From IMG/VR virus record IMGVR_UViG_3300031951_000595, positions 1 through 35,882 of that record: DNA of 35,882 nt. One strand, written 5' to 3'. Below are positions 1 through 7,382 of this stretch, one piece after another; the stretch's first letter is position 1; each line of letters opens with the position of its first letter. Position numbers and translations under genes: made by a program. The notes under the pieces were generated by a model. That model ran no database searches. It saw nothing but the letters and a program-made list of their open reading frames with translations, and was not told where the DNA came from. The stretch comes from a virus.

Positions 1-278
1 GCCGCAAGTGGACGAGCGTCCACGGCGAGACGCCGACGGAGTTGTGGTCGACGGCGCTTTCCGCGTTGTCGGGTGACCAGGTGAAGCGCGGCCTTCTGGC
101 GTGCCTGACCAACGGCGACCCATGGCCACCGAGCCTGCCGGAGTTCCTCGCCTGGTGCAGGCCTCAGCCGCGGGAGAATGCCGCGGCGTACCGCTGCGTG
201 CCGCAGCTGCCGGCACCCGTGTCGTCACGGGACACAGCACGGGCCGAGCTCGCGAAGCTGCGGGGGTCGCTGCGATGA
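1..278 (+). CDS. Replication protein P-like helicase loader (5'-truncated copy)
   Basis: This is the C-terminal part of the protein encoded in full at 35507-35821, cut by the contig edge; the frame is open from base 3. The visible peptide starts with RKWTSVHGE and contains the DPWPPSLPEFLAWCRP segment typical of phage P-type replication proteins, which recruit the host DnaB helicase to the phage origin. The stop codon overlaps the next gene's start as ATGA. Because it lies in the end overlap it should not be counted as a second gene. Confidence 0.75.
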   Translation, partial: RKWTSVHGETPTELWSTALSALSGDQVKRGLLACLTNGDPWPPSLPEFLAWCRPQPRENAAAYRCVPQLPAPVSSRDTARAELAKLRGSLR

Positions 279-339
279 CGCCGTTCGCCCGCTACGTGTT
301 CCTGCTGGAGCGACTGCAGCGACCGCAGGCCCGCCACGA
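1..339. repeat. Terminal direct repeat, left copy
   Basis: Bases 1-339 match 35544-35882 except at 128 (A versus C at 35671), 215 (A versus G at 35758) and 251 (C versus T at 35794). The repeat covers the end of the P-like gene and the start of the next HTH gene, so it is most simply the overlap of a circular or circularly permuted genome, not a functional element. All three differences fall in third codon positions of the P-like frame and are synonymous, which argues for real strain variation over random error. Confidence 0.95.
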
Positions 340-490
340 TCTCGCCTTCGCCCGCATCCCAGATGGCCAGTTCGAGGAAGCCGTCGCGCTGCGGCGTGAG
401 GGCATGAGCCTGCGCGAGATCGGCGAGCGGTTCCATTGCTCGAGGCAGGCGGTACAGCACTGGTTCCGCCGGCGTGGGGTGCAGCCATGA
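275..490 (+). CDS. Small helix-turn-helix protein
   Basis: Seventy-one residues. The start at 275 overlaps the upstream stop as ATGA, so the gene is probably translationally coupled to the P-like gene. Residues about 38-68 form a clear helix-turn-helix of sigma-70 region 4 or resolvase style: GMSLREIGERF, then the recognition helix SRQAVQHWFRR. No other domain is present. It is the first gene after the replication genes and before the structural block, so it is a candidate transcription regulator, possibly of late genes (a Q-like role). That role is inferred from position and fold only. A 5' fragment of the second copy lies at 35818-35882. Confidence 0.7.
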   Translation: MTPFARYVFLLERLQRPQARHDLAFARIPDGQFEEAVALRREGMSLREIGERFHCSRQAVQHWFRRRGVQP

Positions 491-1296
491 GCGCCGTCAC
501 CACCGTGCTCGACGCGCTGCGCAACGTCGACGTGCTGACGCGCAAGGACATCGGCGAGCTGCTGGAGGCCGAGTGCCTGCCGTCTGCGATCGACACGACT
601 CTCGCGACGATGTGCCGGCGCGGGATGATCGAGCGGCTGGAGTCCGGCGGTTACACGCTGGCGGATGAGATGACCGCAGAGCGTCAGGCGATCATCCGCA
701 AGGCGTCGGAGAGGACGCAGGCGCCGCCGCCGCCCGTGGTCTCGACTGGCGGCAGGCCTCGGCCGGAAACGCCGGACATCGAGCCGGAGCCTGACGACGG
801 GCGGACGCTCAATGCGCGAATCCTGGCGCTGCTGCATCGTGCAGGCGGCCCGCTCAACAGCAGCCAGATTGCGGACCTGCTGCCCGGGGCGCATGTGCCC
901 TCGGTGTACGCGGCATGCGGCAAGCTGGCGCTTCGCCGGCTGCTGCTCAAGCTGGAGCGCGGCCGTTTCGAGCTCGCGCCTGGTGTCGAGGTTGTCGAGG
1001 CGCTGGACGAGCCAGAGCCAGAGCTGGAGCCGATGCCCGAGCCCGCGGCCGAGCCTGTTGCGGTCGAGACGCCCGAGCCCGAGCCGCAGCCAGAACCAGA
1101 GCCTGAGCCTGAGCCGGCCCCTCGCGTCACGACCACTGCCGAGCTGGTGCAGCGCCATGCGCCACAGCGCACGCAGGACCGCTACAGCGCATCCGCAGAG
1201 CTGGACGGGCTCACGCTGCGGGTTGAGGGCACGGACGCGGCACGGGTCGCCTCCGTGGTTGCGGCTGCCTTGTCGGCGTGGGCACGCCCAGCGTAA
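487..1296 (+). CDS. Double winged-helix protein with Glu-Pro repeat linker
   Basis: 269 residues, starting at 487 with an ATGA overlap. Two winged-helix-like segments can be seen. The first is about residues 1-60 (LTRKDIGELL, then MCRRGMIERL and a YTLAD wing). The second is about 100-160 (LNSSQIADLLP, then KLALRRLLLKLERG). They are joined by a proline-rich linker. A strongly acidic Glu-Pro repeat tract (about residues 175-215) then leads to a short conserved-looking C-terminal segment. Each wHTH unit resembles DNA-binding modules that read out a gap-filling beta wing. The gene sits in the cluster of putative regulators after the replication genes. I do not recognise a specific family, and its target is unknown. 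Confidence 0.65.
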   Translation: MSAVTTVLDALRNVDVLTRKDIGELLEAECLPSAIDTTLATMCRRGMIERLESGGYTLADEMTAERQAIIRKASERTQAPPPPVVSTGGRPRPETPDIEPEPDDGRTLNARILALLHRAGGPLNSSQIADLLPGAHVPSVYAACGKLALRRLLLKLERGRFELAPGVEVVEALDEPEPELEPMPEPAAEPVAVETPEPEPQPEPEPEPEPAPRVTTTAELVQRHAPQRTQDRYSASAELDGLTLRVEGTDAARVASVVAAALSAWARPA

Positions 1297-1300
1297 ACGC

Positions 1301-1534
1301 ATGACCCGCGCGCGCGTTTCCATCCCGGCCGCCCCCATCGACGAATGCGCCTGCTGCGCCCGGCGGCACGGCTGGTACGATTTCGCTTGCCGCGCCTGCC
1401 TCGGCCGCTACGTGCGCAGCCTGCAGCGCCAATACCGACAGAGCTGGTACCGAGAGGCCGCGCTCGTGCACGGTGACGCCGCGGTGCGGACGTTCATCGA
1501 GGACTCGGTCAACACCGCGAGGCGCAGCGCATGA
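1301..1534 (+). CDS. Small zinc-ribbon protein
   Basis: Seventy-seven residues. An N-terminal CACC motif and a second CRAC motif about 13 residues later form a likely four-cysteine zinc site. The remainder is Arg/Tyr-rich (RYVRSLQRQYRQSWYRE), followed by a small acidic helix. Proteins of this design are common beside VRR-NUC nuclease genes in temperate phages. The gene ends by overlapping the start of the nuclease (ATGA at 1531), so the two are probably co-translated. A nucleic-acid-binding role is inferred; no catalytic residues are visible. Confidence 0.65.
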   Translation: MTRARVSIPAAPIDECACCARRHGWYDFACRACLGRYVRSLQRQYRQSWYREAALVHGDAAVRTFIEDSVNTARRSA

Positions 1535-1968
1535 GCCGACGCCGCGCGCAGTACGCGCTCCCACTCGACGGCAGCAAGCCGCGCGCTCGTGCTGTGCCTG
1601 GCGACACCAGGCGCGAGACGGACATCCAGCGCGACGTGCTGCGACTCCTGCAGCTGCACCCAGTGGTCGCCTTCGTCCACCGCATCAACACCCGCGTGCT
1701 CGACGTCGAGGACGCCAAGAGCCGCACCGGCCGGCGACCGCTGCGCACGGCCCCGACCGGGCACCCTGACATCGCCGGCATGCTGCGCGATGGGCGTGCC
1801 CTGTACGTCGAGTGCAAGTCCGCGCGCGGTGCCCTCAGCGAGGCGCAGGAGCGCTTCCTCGCGCAGGTCCGGGCTGCCGGCGGCGTCGCCATCGTTGCGC
1901 GCTCCGTCGACGACGTGCTCGCCGCGCTGCCCATGCCGAGCGCATCCGGCTGGCGGGACGTGCTGTGA
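1531..1968 (+). CDS. VRR-NUC domain endonuclease
   Basis: 145 residues, a typical size for a stand-alone phage VRR-NUC protein. The PD-(D/E)xK-type core is visible: E29 in the RRETDIQ helix, D80 in GHPDIAG, E94 and K96 in LYVECKS, and a trailing glutamine (SEAQERF, Q106). Members of the family act as structure-specific nucleases, often on Holliday junctions or replication forks. A natural role here would be resolving branched DNA before packaging, as the RusA or T7 gp3 nucleases do in other phages. It overlaps its neighbours on both sides by four bases. Confidence 0.85.
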   Translation: MSRRRAQYALPLDGSKPRARAVPGDTRRETDIQRDVLRLLQLHPVVAFVHRINTRVLDVEDAKSRTGRRPLRTAPTGHPDIAGMLRDGRALYVECKSARGALSEAQERFLAQVRAAGGVAIVARSVDDVLAALPMPSASGWRDVL

Positions 1969-2243
1969 CCAGCGGCACCATCCCGATCGACTGGCTGGCC
2001 GTGCTCTCCGAGCTGCGCGCCCACGGCCTGTCCGGGGCCGACATCGGCCGGGCCATCGACGTCCCGACGGGCACGGTCACGTACTGGCTGCAGGGCTACT
2101 GCCCGGCTGACATGCGGCACAGCCGAGCCGTGCGACTGCTCGCGCTGTTGGAATCCACGCGCGCCGCAGGAGTATCTATCCGCCCAACCGATCCCGGAGA
2201 CGCCCATGGCCAAGTCCCGAAACGTCCAAGTTCCAGGCGATGA
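1965..2243 (+). CDS. Helix-turn-helix protein
   Basis: Ninety-two residues with a GTG start that overlaps the nuclease stop (GTGA). Residues about 15-40 read LRAHGLSGADIGRAIDVPTG followed by TVTYWLQG, a compact XRE-like or Cro-like helix-turn-helix. The second half is basic and less ordered. It overlaps the next gene by 38 bases, so its last dozen codons may be constrained by that frame. It is probably a small DNA-binding regulator or terminase-associated protein; no specific family is recognised. Confidence 0.6.
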   Translation: MTSGTIPIDWLAVLSELRAHGLSGADIGRAIDVPTGTVTYWLQGYCPADMRHSRAVRLLALLESTRAAGVSIRPTDPGDAHGQVPKRPSSRR

Positions 2244-2544
2244 CGCACCCATCGACGAGCCCGTCATCGACGCGCCCGAGCTCGAGGTCGAAGCCGAGGC
2301 CGCAGCCGAGGACGACTATCTGCCCGAGCCGGAGCCCGCGTATCGCCTGACCCGCGAGCGCATCGCCCACATGCGCGCCGCCGACGTCGCCGCGATGTTC
2401 GCCCAGGTCGACTACCCGGACGGGACGCCGCTCGACGAGACGCTCGCGCCATGCGCCAACGGGGCCATCGAGCAGCGCTATGTCGTTGGCCGACTGCTGA
2501 CCGCAGACGGCTGGCTGGTCGGTGTCGCAGTGCCGCTGGGCTGA
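2206..2544 (+). CDS. Hypothetical acidic protein
   Basis: 112 residues. The start is supported by CGGAG a few bases upstream of ATG 2206. The N-terminal 45 residues are strongly acidic and proline-rich (IDEPVIDAPELEVE, then PEPEP), and the C-terminal half is a compact alpha/beta segment (LTRERIAHMRAADVAAMF ... RYVVGRLLTADGWLVGVAVP). It sits just upstream of the portal gene, in the place of small head-assembly proteins in related podoviruses. No enzyme motif is seen and the function is unknown. Confidence 0.6.
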   Translation: MAKSRNVQVPGDDAPIDEPVIDAPELEVEAEAAAEDDYLPEPEPAYRLTRERIAHMRAADVAAMFAQVDYPDGTPLDETLAPCANGAIEQRYVVGRLLTADGWLVGVAVPLG

Positions 2545-2556
2545 GCGCCTCGCGCC

Positions 2557-2808
2557 GTGTGCATGCCCAAGAAACCGAAGGCCCCGAAGGTCGCCGCCCA
2601 GCCGGTGGCGATGGCGCAGCCCATCGTGCTGACCGACCCCAAGGCGGACCAGGAGCGCATCGCGCAGGAGGCGCGCGTCGCCGCTACGCAGATGGCAGGG
2701 GCCACGCAGCGCAAGCGCCGCCAGCAGTCGCTGCTCGCGACCGGCGGGCAGGGCCTGACGAGTAACCGCAGCCTCCTCGCCGAGGCATCCGCGCAGGCCG
2801 TGTACTGA
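2557..2808 (+). CDS. Small basic pre-portal protein
   Basis: Eighty-three residues from GTG 2557, or 81 from ATG 2563. The N-terminus is Lys/Pro-rich (PKKPKAPKV) and the rest is a long amphipathic helix with many Ala, Gln and Arg, ending in a short SNRSLLAEAS segment. Proteins with this N-terminus precede the portal gene in many short-tailed phages and may be minor virion components. The role is inferred from position only. Confidence 0.6.
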   Translation: MCMPKKPKAPKVAAQPVAMAQPIVLTDPKADQERIAQEARVAATQMAGATQRKRRQQSLLATGGQGLTSNRSLLAEASAQAVY

Positions 2809-2812
2809 CCGC

Positions 2813-4429
2813 ATGGATCCCGTCGCGCTCGTCAAGCGCCACCAGCAGCTACGCACCGCGCGCCAGTCGCACGTCGAGGACATATGGCGCGCTTGCTTCG
2901 ATCACACCTACCCCGCCCGCGGCTCGCAGCTCTACCTGGGCGGAAGCACGGCGGGCACGTACAACGCGAGCCTCGGCAACGCTTCGACGAAGCAGGCCGA
3001 GCTCATGGACGCCACCGGCACGGACAGCGCGCGCGTGCTGGCCTCGGCGCTGGTGTCGGCGCTGGTGCCGAGCAATAGCCGCTGGTTCGAGCTGGAGATA
3101 GACGGCGTCGACGACGAGGGCCGGCAGTGGCTCGAGGACTCGGCCGAGACCATCTGGCGGAACATCCATGCGTCGAACTTCGACGCCGTCGTCTACGAGG
3201 CGATGCTCGACCAGGTGTGCGCCGGCATGGGTCCGCTGTTCGTGGACGAGTCGCCCGACGGCGGCTATCGGTTCACGCACTGGCCCCTGTCGCAGTGTTT
3301 CTTCGGCGCGAGCCAGCAGGGCGGGCCGGTCGACATCGTGCACCGTGAGCTCGCCATGACCGGCGAGCAGGCGCTGCGCGAGTACGGAGACGCGCTCTCC
3401 GACCAGGCCAAGGGCAAGGCCCGCGCCAAGCCCGACGATCCGCTGCAGTTCGTCTGGGCGCTGTATCCGCGCCCGCTGGAGCTTCAGGCGCCGCCGTTCG
3501 CGAAGGGCCTGCCCTACGCCTCGTGCCACGTCGAGCTTCAGACGCGCAAGCTTGTGCGCGAGTCCGGCTATCACGAGCTGCCCGCCATCGTGCCGCGCTG
3601 GCAGGTGCTGCCGGACTCGGTGTATGCCATCGGCCCCGTGTTCGAGTGCCTGCCCGATCTGCGCACGCTCAACGAGCTGGTGCGGCTCCAGATGATGGGC
3701 ATGGACATCGCCGTGGCTGGGATGTGGATCGCAGCGGACGACGGCGTGCTGAATCCGCGCACGGTCAAGATCGGACCGCGCAAGATCATCGTGGCGAACG
3801 ACGTCAATTCGATGCGGGAGCTGAAGAGCTCCGGCAACCTGCAGGCGTCGCTGATGGAGATCGAACGCCTGCAGCGCGCCATCCGCCGCGCGCTCATGGC
3901 GGACCAGCTCACGCCGCAGGACGGCCCGGCGATGACCGCGACCGAGGTACACGTGCGCGTCGAGCTCATCCGCCAGCTGCTCGGCCCGCTCTACGGCCGC
4001 ATGCAAAGCGAGTTCCTGCAGCCGCTCGTGGCGCGCTGCTTCGGCCTCGCGTACCGCGCCGGGGTACTGGCCCCGCCGCCCGAGTCCCTGCGCGGCCGCA
4101 CGTGGCGGCTCAAGTACATCAGCCCGCTGTCCCGCGCCCAGCGCCTCGTCGAGGTGCAGGCCATGGACCGCTACGAGCAGAGCCTTGCGGCGATCGCAGC
4201 CATCAAGCCCGAGGTGCTCGACAACTACGACTGGGACGAGGCCGCACGCGCCAAGGGCGAAGCGCTCGGCGTCCCGCAGCGCCTCCTGGTCGACGTGGCC
4301 CAGCGCGACGCAGCGCGGACCGCCGCGCAGGAGCAGGCCGCAGCGGCACAGCAGGCCGCCACCATGCAGGCCATGAGTAACCCAGACAACCAGGCGCCCA
4401 TGGCGAGCGCCGCGCAGATGATGAGGTAA
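2813..4429 (+). CDS. Portal (head-to-tail connecting) protein
   Basis: 538 residues, the usual size of T7-like and BPP-1-like portals. The N-terminal region (KRHQQLRTARQSHVEDIWRAC ... GTDSARVLASALVSALVP) and the middle (PHWQ-like PRWQVLPDSVYAIGP ... LRTLNELVRLQM) match the Head-tail_con family (PF12236). The C-terminus is Ala/Gln/Met-rich, as in other portals. Twelve copies form the ring at one vertex through which DNA is packed and ejected. It is followed directly by small virion genes and, as in T7 relatives, lies upstream of scaffold and capsid. Confidence 0.92.
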   Translation: MDPVALVKRHQQLRTARQSHVEDIWRACFDHTYPARGSQLYLGGSTAGTYNASLGNASTKQAELMDATGTDSARVLASALVSALVPSNSRWFELEIDGVDDEGRQWLEDSAETIWRNIHASNFDAVVYEAMLDQVCAGMGPLFVDESPDGGYRFTHWPLSQCFFGASQQGGPVDIVHRELAMTGEQALREYGDALSDQAKGKARAKPDDPLQFVWALYPRPLELQAPPFAKGLPYASCHVELQTRKLVRESGYHELPAIVPRWQVLPDSVYAIGPVFECLPDLRTLNELVRLQMMGMDIAVAGMWIAADDGVLNPRTVKIGPRKIIVANDVNSMRELKSSGNLQASLMEIERLQRAIRRALMADQLTPQDGPAMTATEVHVRVELIRQLLGPLYGRMQSEFLQPLVARCFGLAYRAGVLAPPPESLRGRTWRLKYISPLSRAQRLVEVQAMDRYEQSLAAIAAIKPEVLDNYDWDEAARAKGEALGVPQRLLVDVAQRDAARTAAQEQAAAAQQAATMQAMSNPDNQAPMASAAQMMR

Positions 4430-4433
4430 GACG

Positions 4434-4823
4434 ATGCCGACGCAATCGGATGTCACGACTGGGCTGGCTACGCTGGGTCCGGACGGCTGGGTAATTCCGC
4501 CGAGCAGGCAGACAGTGGGGTCTGCCGCCGCGGTCGCGTTTCAGGCCTCGGCAACCGGGCTGCAGCAGCCGATCGGCGTGCCGTCCGGGTCGAAGGTGAT
4601 TCAGGCCACCGTCTCCGGCACCGGCTCGGTCTCGGCGACTGTCGAGGTCTATGGCAACACGCAGAACGCGAACAGCGGCGGCGTGCTGCTGGCAACCATC
4701 ACGCTCGCAGGCACCAACGTCGCGACGGACGGCTTCGCGTTCGATGCGCAATGGCCGTTCGTTTACTTCAACCTGGCGGCAATCAGCGCGTCCTCTTCGG
4801 TCGTCGCGCGCCTGGCGGTCTGA
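4434..4823 (+). CDS. Putative small beta-rich virion protein
   Basis: 129 residues starting four bases after the portal stop, with AGGTAAG just upstream. It is rich in Ser, Thr, Val and Ala in alternating patterns (VIQATVSGTGSVSATVEVYG, VLLATITLAG), which points to a beta-sandwich. A similar short beta-rich protein is encoded at 6817-7161; together the two bracket the glycine-rich genes. It may be a head fibre or decoration protein, but no family is recognised. Confidence 0.6.
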   Translation: MPTQSDVTTGLATLGPDGWVIPPSRQTVGSAAAVAFQASATGLQQPIGVPSGSKVIQATVSGTGSVSATVEVYGNTQNANSGGVLLATITLAGTNVATDGFAFDAQWPFVYFNLAAISASSSVVARLAV

Positions 4824-4824
4824 C

Positions 4825-5658
4825 ATGCCGGTGCAGTTGTCCCCGCAGGCAGCGAACGCGAACGCGCCGGCCTGCTCCTGCGAGTTTTTCACGGGTAACG
4901 GTCCGTTCACCGTTCCGCCCGGGGTCTACGAGGTCTACGTCACGGGCTGCGGCGGCGGCGGCGGTGGTGGTGGCGGGCACACTGCCGCTGGAGGCGGCGG
5001 CGGTGGCGGCGGGCATGGACTCGGCGTCCTCTGGGAGCCGTACCGTGTCGCTCCCGGCGACGTGCTGACTGTCACCGTTGGCGGCGGCGGCGGCGGCGGA
5101 AATGCCGGGGCAAGCGGGACATCTGGATCTCCGTCAATCGTCAGCGGATCGTCCGTGGCGCAGAACTGCTTCGACACGCCAGCAAACACCGACAACAGAA
5201 TCAACCTCACGGGCGGTAGCGCGGGACAACTCGGCACGTCTGGCGCGGGCGGCAACGGCGGGAATTCAGGCGTCGGCGGTGCGGCCCTCGGTGGGGTCGG
5301 GAGCAGCAACGGAAACGACGGGCCGAGAACCGCAATTTATCGCCCACGCTCGACGATCTGTGCTGCCGGGTCTGGCGGCGGTGGCGGGGCTGCGAATTTT
5401 CGCGGAGGCGCCGGGCCTGTTGTTGCGGGAGTCAACACCAGTTACGGGAATCCGGGCAACGGAGGCGCGGGCGGCGGCGGCGGCGGTGGCGGCTGCGGAG
5501 GCATGTTCGGCTCAGGCAGTAGCGGCGGCACCCAAGGCGGCGCCACGCCGACCACTCCCGTTGGGTTTGGCGCGGGTGGCGGTGGCGGCGCGCAAGGTCA
5601 GGCGGGTGCGGCAGGGCTCGCTGGCTTCATCGCAATTTGCTGGGGGTCTGTGCCATGA
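4825..5658 (+). CDS. Glycine-rich putative adhesin-like protein 1
   Basis: 277 residues. A short N-terminal beta segment (GPFTVPPGVYEVYVTGC) is followed by several runs of six to nine glycines separated by short polar links. The chain ends in GLAGFIAICW, a closing strand. This matches the glycine-rich domain seen in phage tail or head fibres (Gly_rich_2 type), where stacked polyglycine helices present variable loops. The gene is the first of a tandem pair with 5655-6476 and ends in an ATGA overlap. Its place between portal and scaffold suggests a virion surface protein. Receptor binding is inferred. Confidence 0.7.
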   Translation: MPVQLSPQAANANAPACSCEFFTGNGPFTVPPGVYEVYVTGCGGGGGGGGGHTAAGGGGGGGGHGLGVLWEPYRVAPGDVLTVTVGGGGGGGNAGASGTSGSPSIVSGSSVAQNCFDTPANTDNRINLTGGSAGQLGTSGAGGNGGNSGVGGAALGGVGSSNGNDGPRTAIYRPRSTICAAGSGGGGGAANFRGGAGPVVAGVNTSYGNPGNGGAGGGGGGGGCGGMFGSGSSGGTQGGATPTTPVGFGAGGGGGAQGQAGAAGLAGFIAICWGSVP

Positions 5659-6476
5659 CCGTTTCGCTTTCTCCGTTCGCGGCCGGGCGCGCTAACTCCA
5701 ACGTCGTCCGGTTTGAGGGGCCGGCGGTAGGCGGCGGCAGCGTCGTTGCGACGTTTGCGGTCCCCGCCGGCGTTTCTGTTCTGTTTCTCACTGGCTGCGC
5801 CCCGGGCGCGGGCGGTGGCGGCGGCGCGTCTCCGTCCGGCGGCGGTGGCGGTGGCGGTGGTTCTGGGTCGTTCTGCATCAAGTGGCCGATCTTCGTTCAG
5901 TCGGGCGAGGTGCTGACCATAACGCTCCCGCCGCCAACAGCCGGCGGCGCGGCAGGCGCAGCGTCTACAGGCGCGGGCAGCCTGACGATTGCGTCGTCCC
6001 TTGGCGCGGCAACGCGAATTGCTCCCCGTCTGTCGGGAGGCCAATGGGCACTTGCCGGCGGCGGTCTTGCCGCCGTAGGAACAGCCACCACTGGGGGCAA
6101 CGGAGGGTCAAGCGGGCTGCTGACCGGAAACGCCGCCGGCGGGACAGGTGCTGGCACGCAAGGGACTGTCACTGACATCGCTGGCGGGCTTGGGGCCGGC
6201 AGGCACTTCGGCGCTGCTGCAGGCGGCGCTCCCAACTTTGGCGGCCCGTCTGTTGCTCAGACCGTGATCCCGGGATTCATTGCCGCATCGACAGGTGACG
6301 CAACAAACGGCGGCGGCGGGCACGGCGCCCCGACCCCGTTCTCGCGCTCGGGTCAAGCCGGTAATGGCGGCGCTGCCGGTCAGGCCGCATTCGGCTTCGG
6401 CGGCGGCGGTGGTGGTGGTGGCGGCGGTGCCGCAGGCGGCGCGGGTGGTCGTGCGTTCTTGGAGATTGCGTGGTGA
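5655..6476 (+). CDS. Glycine-rich putative adhesin-like protein 2
   Basis: 273 residues, a diverged tandem paralogue of the gene just upstream. It shares the order of parts: an N-terminal beta segment (ATFAVPAGVSVLFLTGC), polyglycine runs, a PIFVQSGEVLTITLPP strand pair, long Gly/Ala loops, and a short closing strand (GRAFLEIAW). Two copies in a row suggest duplication followed by divergence, as expected for proteins under selection to change binding specificity. It overlaps its upstream neighbour by ATGA and its downstream neighbour by GTGA. The virion location is inferred from context. Confidence 0.7.
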   Translation: MTVSLSPFAAGRANSNVVRFEGPAVGGGSVVATFAVPAGVSVLFLTGCAPGAGGGGGASPSGGGGGGGGSGSFCIKWPIFVQSGEVLTITLPPPTAGGAAGAASTGAGSLTIASSLGAATRIAPRLSGGQWALAGGGLAAVGTATTGGNGGSSGLLTGNAAGGTGAGTQGTVTDIAGGLGAGRHFGAAAGGAPNFGGPSVAQTVIPGFIAASTGDATNGGGGHGAPTPFSRSGQAGNGGAAGQAAFGFGGGGGGGGGGAAGGAGGRAFLEIAW

Positions 6477-6802
6477 TTCAGCGAACCGTGTTTGTGAAGG
6501 CCGGCGCCATTGCCGAGGTCAGCATGTGCGAGCGCGACTACTGCGATGAGTGGTGCGCGTTGCGCGGCTACGACGGCTGGGCCGAGGCGTCGAGCGAGCC
6601 GGCTGACGTGCTGCGCGAGGTCGAGGAGGGCGACGCCCTGACCGCCCCCAAGCTCGCCGGCAAGGCGCGCGAACTGGACAAGAGCAAGGCGACCCTTACC
6701 CGCGAGGGCGAGCAATTCGTCGCGAACGGTGCGCGGAACTACGCCAGGCTGCGCTCGGCGCAGGGCAAGAAAGCGGCGAAGGCGCCGAAGTTTCAGGATT
6801 GA
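6473..6802 (+). CDS. Hypothetical small virion-region protein
   Basis: 109 residues from GTG 6473, which overlaps the upstream stop; GTG 6470 is also possible. The N-terminal half has a cysteine pair (MCERDYCDEWC), and the C-terminal half is a charged helix ending in a Lys/Ala-rich tail (GKKAAKAPKF). It lies between the glycine-rich genes and a small beta-rich protein, so it may chaperone or anchor the glycine-rich fibre. That is only positional. No family is recognised. Confidence 0.55.
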   Translation: MIQRTVFVKAGAIAEVSMCERDYCDEWCALRGYDGWAEASSEPADVLREVEEGDALTAPKLAGKARELDKSKATLTREGEQFVANGARNYARLRSAQGKKAAKAPKFQD

Positions 6803-6816
6803 GCAGGAGACACCCA

Positions 6817-7161
6817 ATGCCCCAGATAGTCAAAGGCACATTCACCGCAGGCGGCTCGGTCAATCTTGGCCAGGTGTCCGACGTGCTGGTCATCCCGACG
6901 CCGAGCAACGCGCCGGCCTCTGGCGCGTCGGCCATGAAGGTAACGCTGCTGAACAACGGCCACAGCGTCATCGACGCGAACAACACCGTGAAAACTCAGG
7001 TCAGCACCAACAACGGCCAGACCTGGACGGACCAGACGACCTACAACAGCGCGCAGAACCGCACGCAGGTCTCGGTATCGCACGGCCAGCAGTGGCGCCT
7101 GGCGCTCGTCTCGCAGCAGCAAGGCCGCTCGCTCGACTACGAGCTTTCGATCGAGTCGTGA
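6817..7161 (+). CDS. Small beta-sandwich-like protein
   Basis: 114 residues with AGGAGA eight bases before ATG 6817. The sequence alternates polar and hydrophobic residues (KVTLLNNGHSVIDANN, VSVSHGQQWRLALVSQ) and has almost no helix-forming runs, so an all-beta fold is likely. Its size and placement match small capsid decoration or fibre-base proteins. It resembles the 4434-4823 product in composition, but homology cannot be claimed by eye. Confidence 0.55.
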   Translation: MPQIVKGTFTAGGSVNLGQVSDVLVIPTPSNAPASGASAMKVTLLNNGHSVIDANNTVKTQVSTNNGQTWTDQTTYNSAQNRTQVSVSHGQQWRLALVSQQQGRSLDYELSIES

Positions 7162-7382
7162 CCGTAGAGCCCGGGACCTACGTCCGGGTGTTCGAGCAGC
7201 ACCCGGAAGGCGCGGCCATCCTGGCCGACCTCACGCGCAGGTTCTACGACCAGCCGTCTTTCGTGCCGGGCCAGCCCGACGTCGTCGCCTACCGCGAGGG
7301 TCGGCGCTCGGTGCTCGCCTTCATCCTCCAGCAGATAGCCCACATCGAGGTCGAAGATGTTCGTGAACACCCCACTGCGTGA
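7158..7382 (+). CDS. Bbp19-like phage protein
   Basis: Seventy-four residues with GTG 7158 overlapping the preceding stop (GTGA). The order YVRVFEQHPEGAAILADLTRRFY, then a proline and glycine turn, then a second helix (YREGRRSVLAFILQQI) fits the small two-helix Bbp19-like domain named after a BPP-1 protein and found just before scaffold in this type of phage. Its role in the virion is not known. It overlaps the scaffold gene by 26 bases. Confidence 0.75.
   Translation: MTVEPGTYVRVFEQHPEGAAILADLTRRFYDQPSFVPGQPDVVAYREGRRSVLAFILQQIAHIEVEDVREHPTA

Noticed and set aside
2849-4456. 535-codon minus-strand frame opposite the portal gene
   Set aside because: Same high-GC shadow effect; low-complexity translation and no ribosome site, while the portal on the plus strand is unmistakable.
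4940-6450. Tandem-repeat or CRISPR-like array from the repeated GGCGGC words
   Set aside because: The repeats are glycine codons in two open genes, irregular in length and without spacers of constant size.
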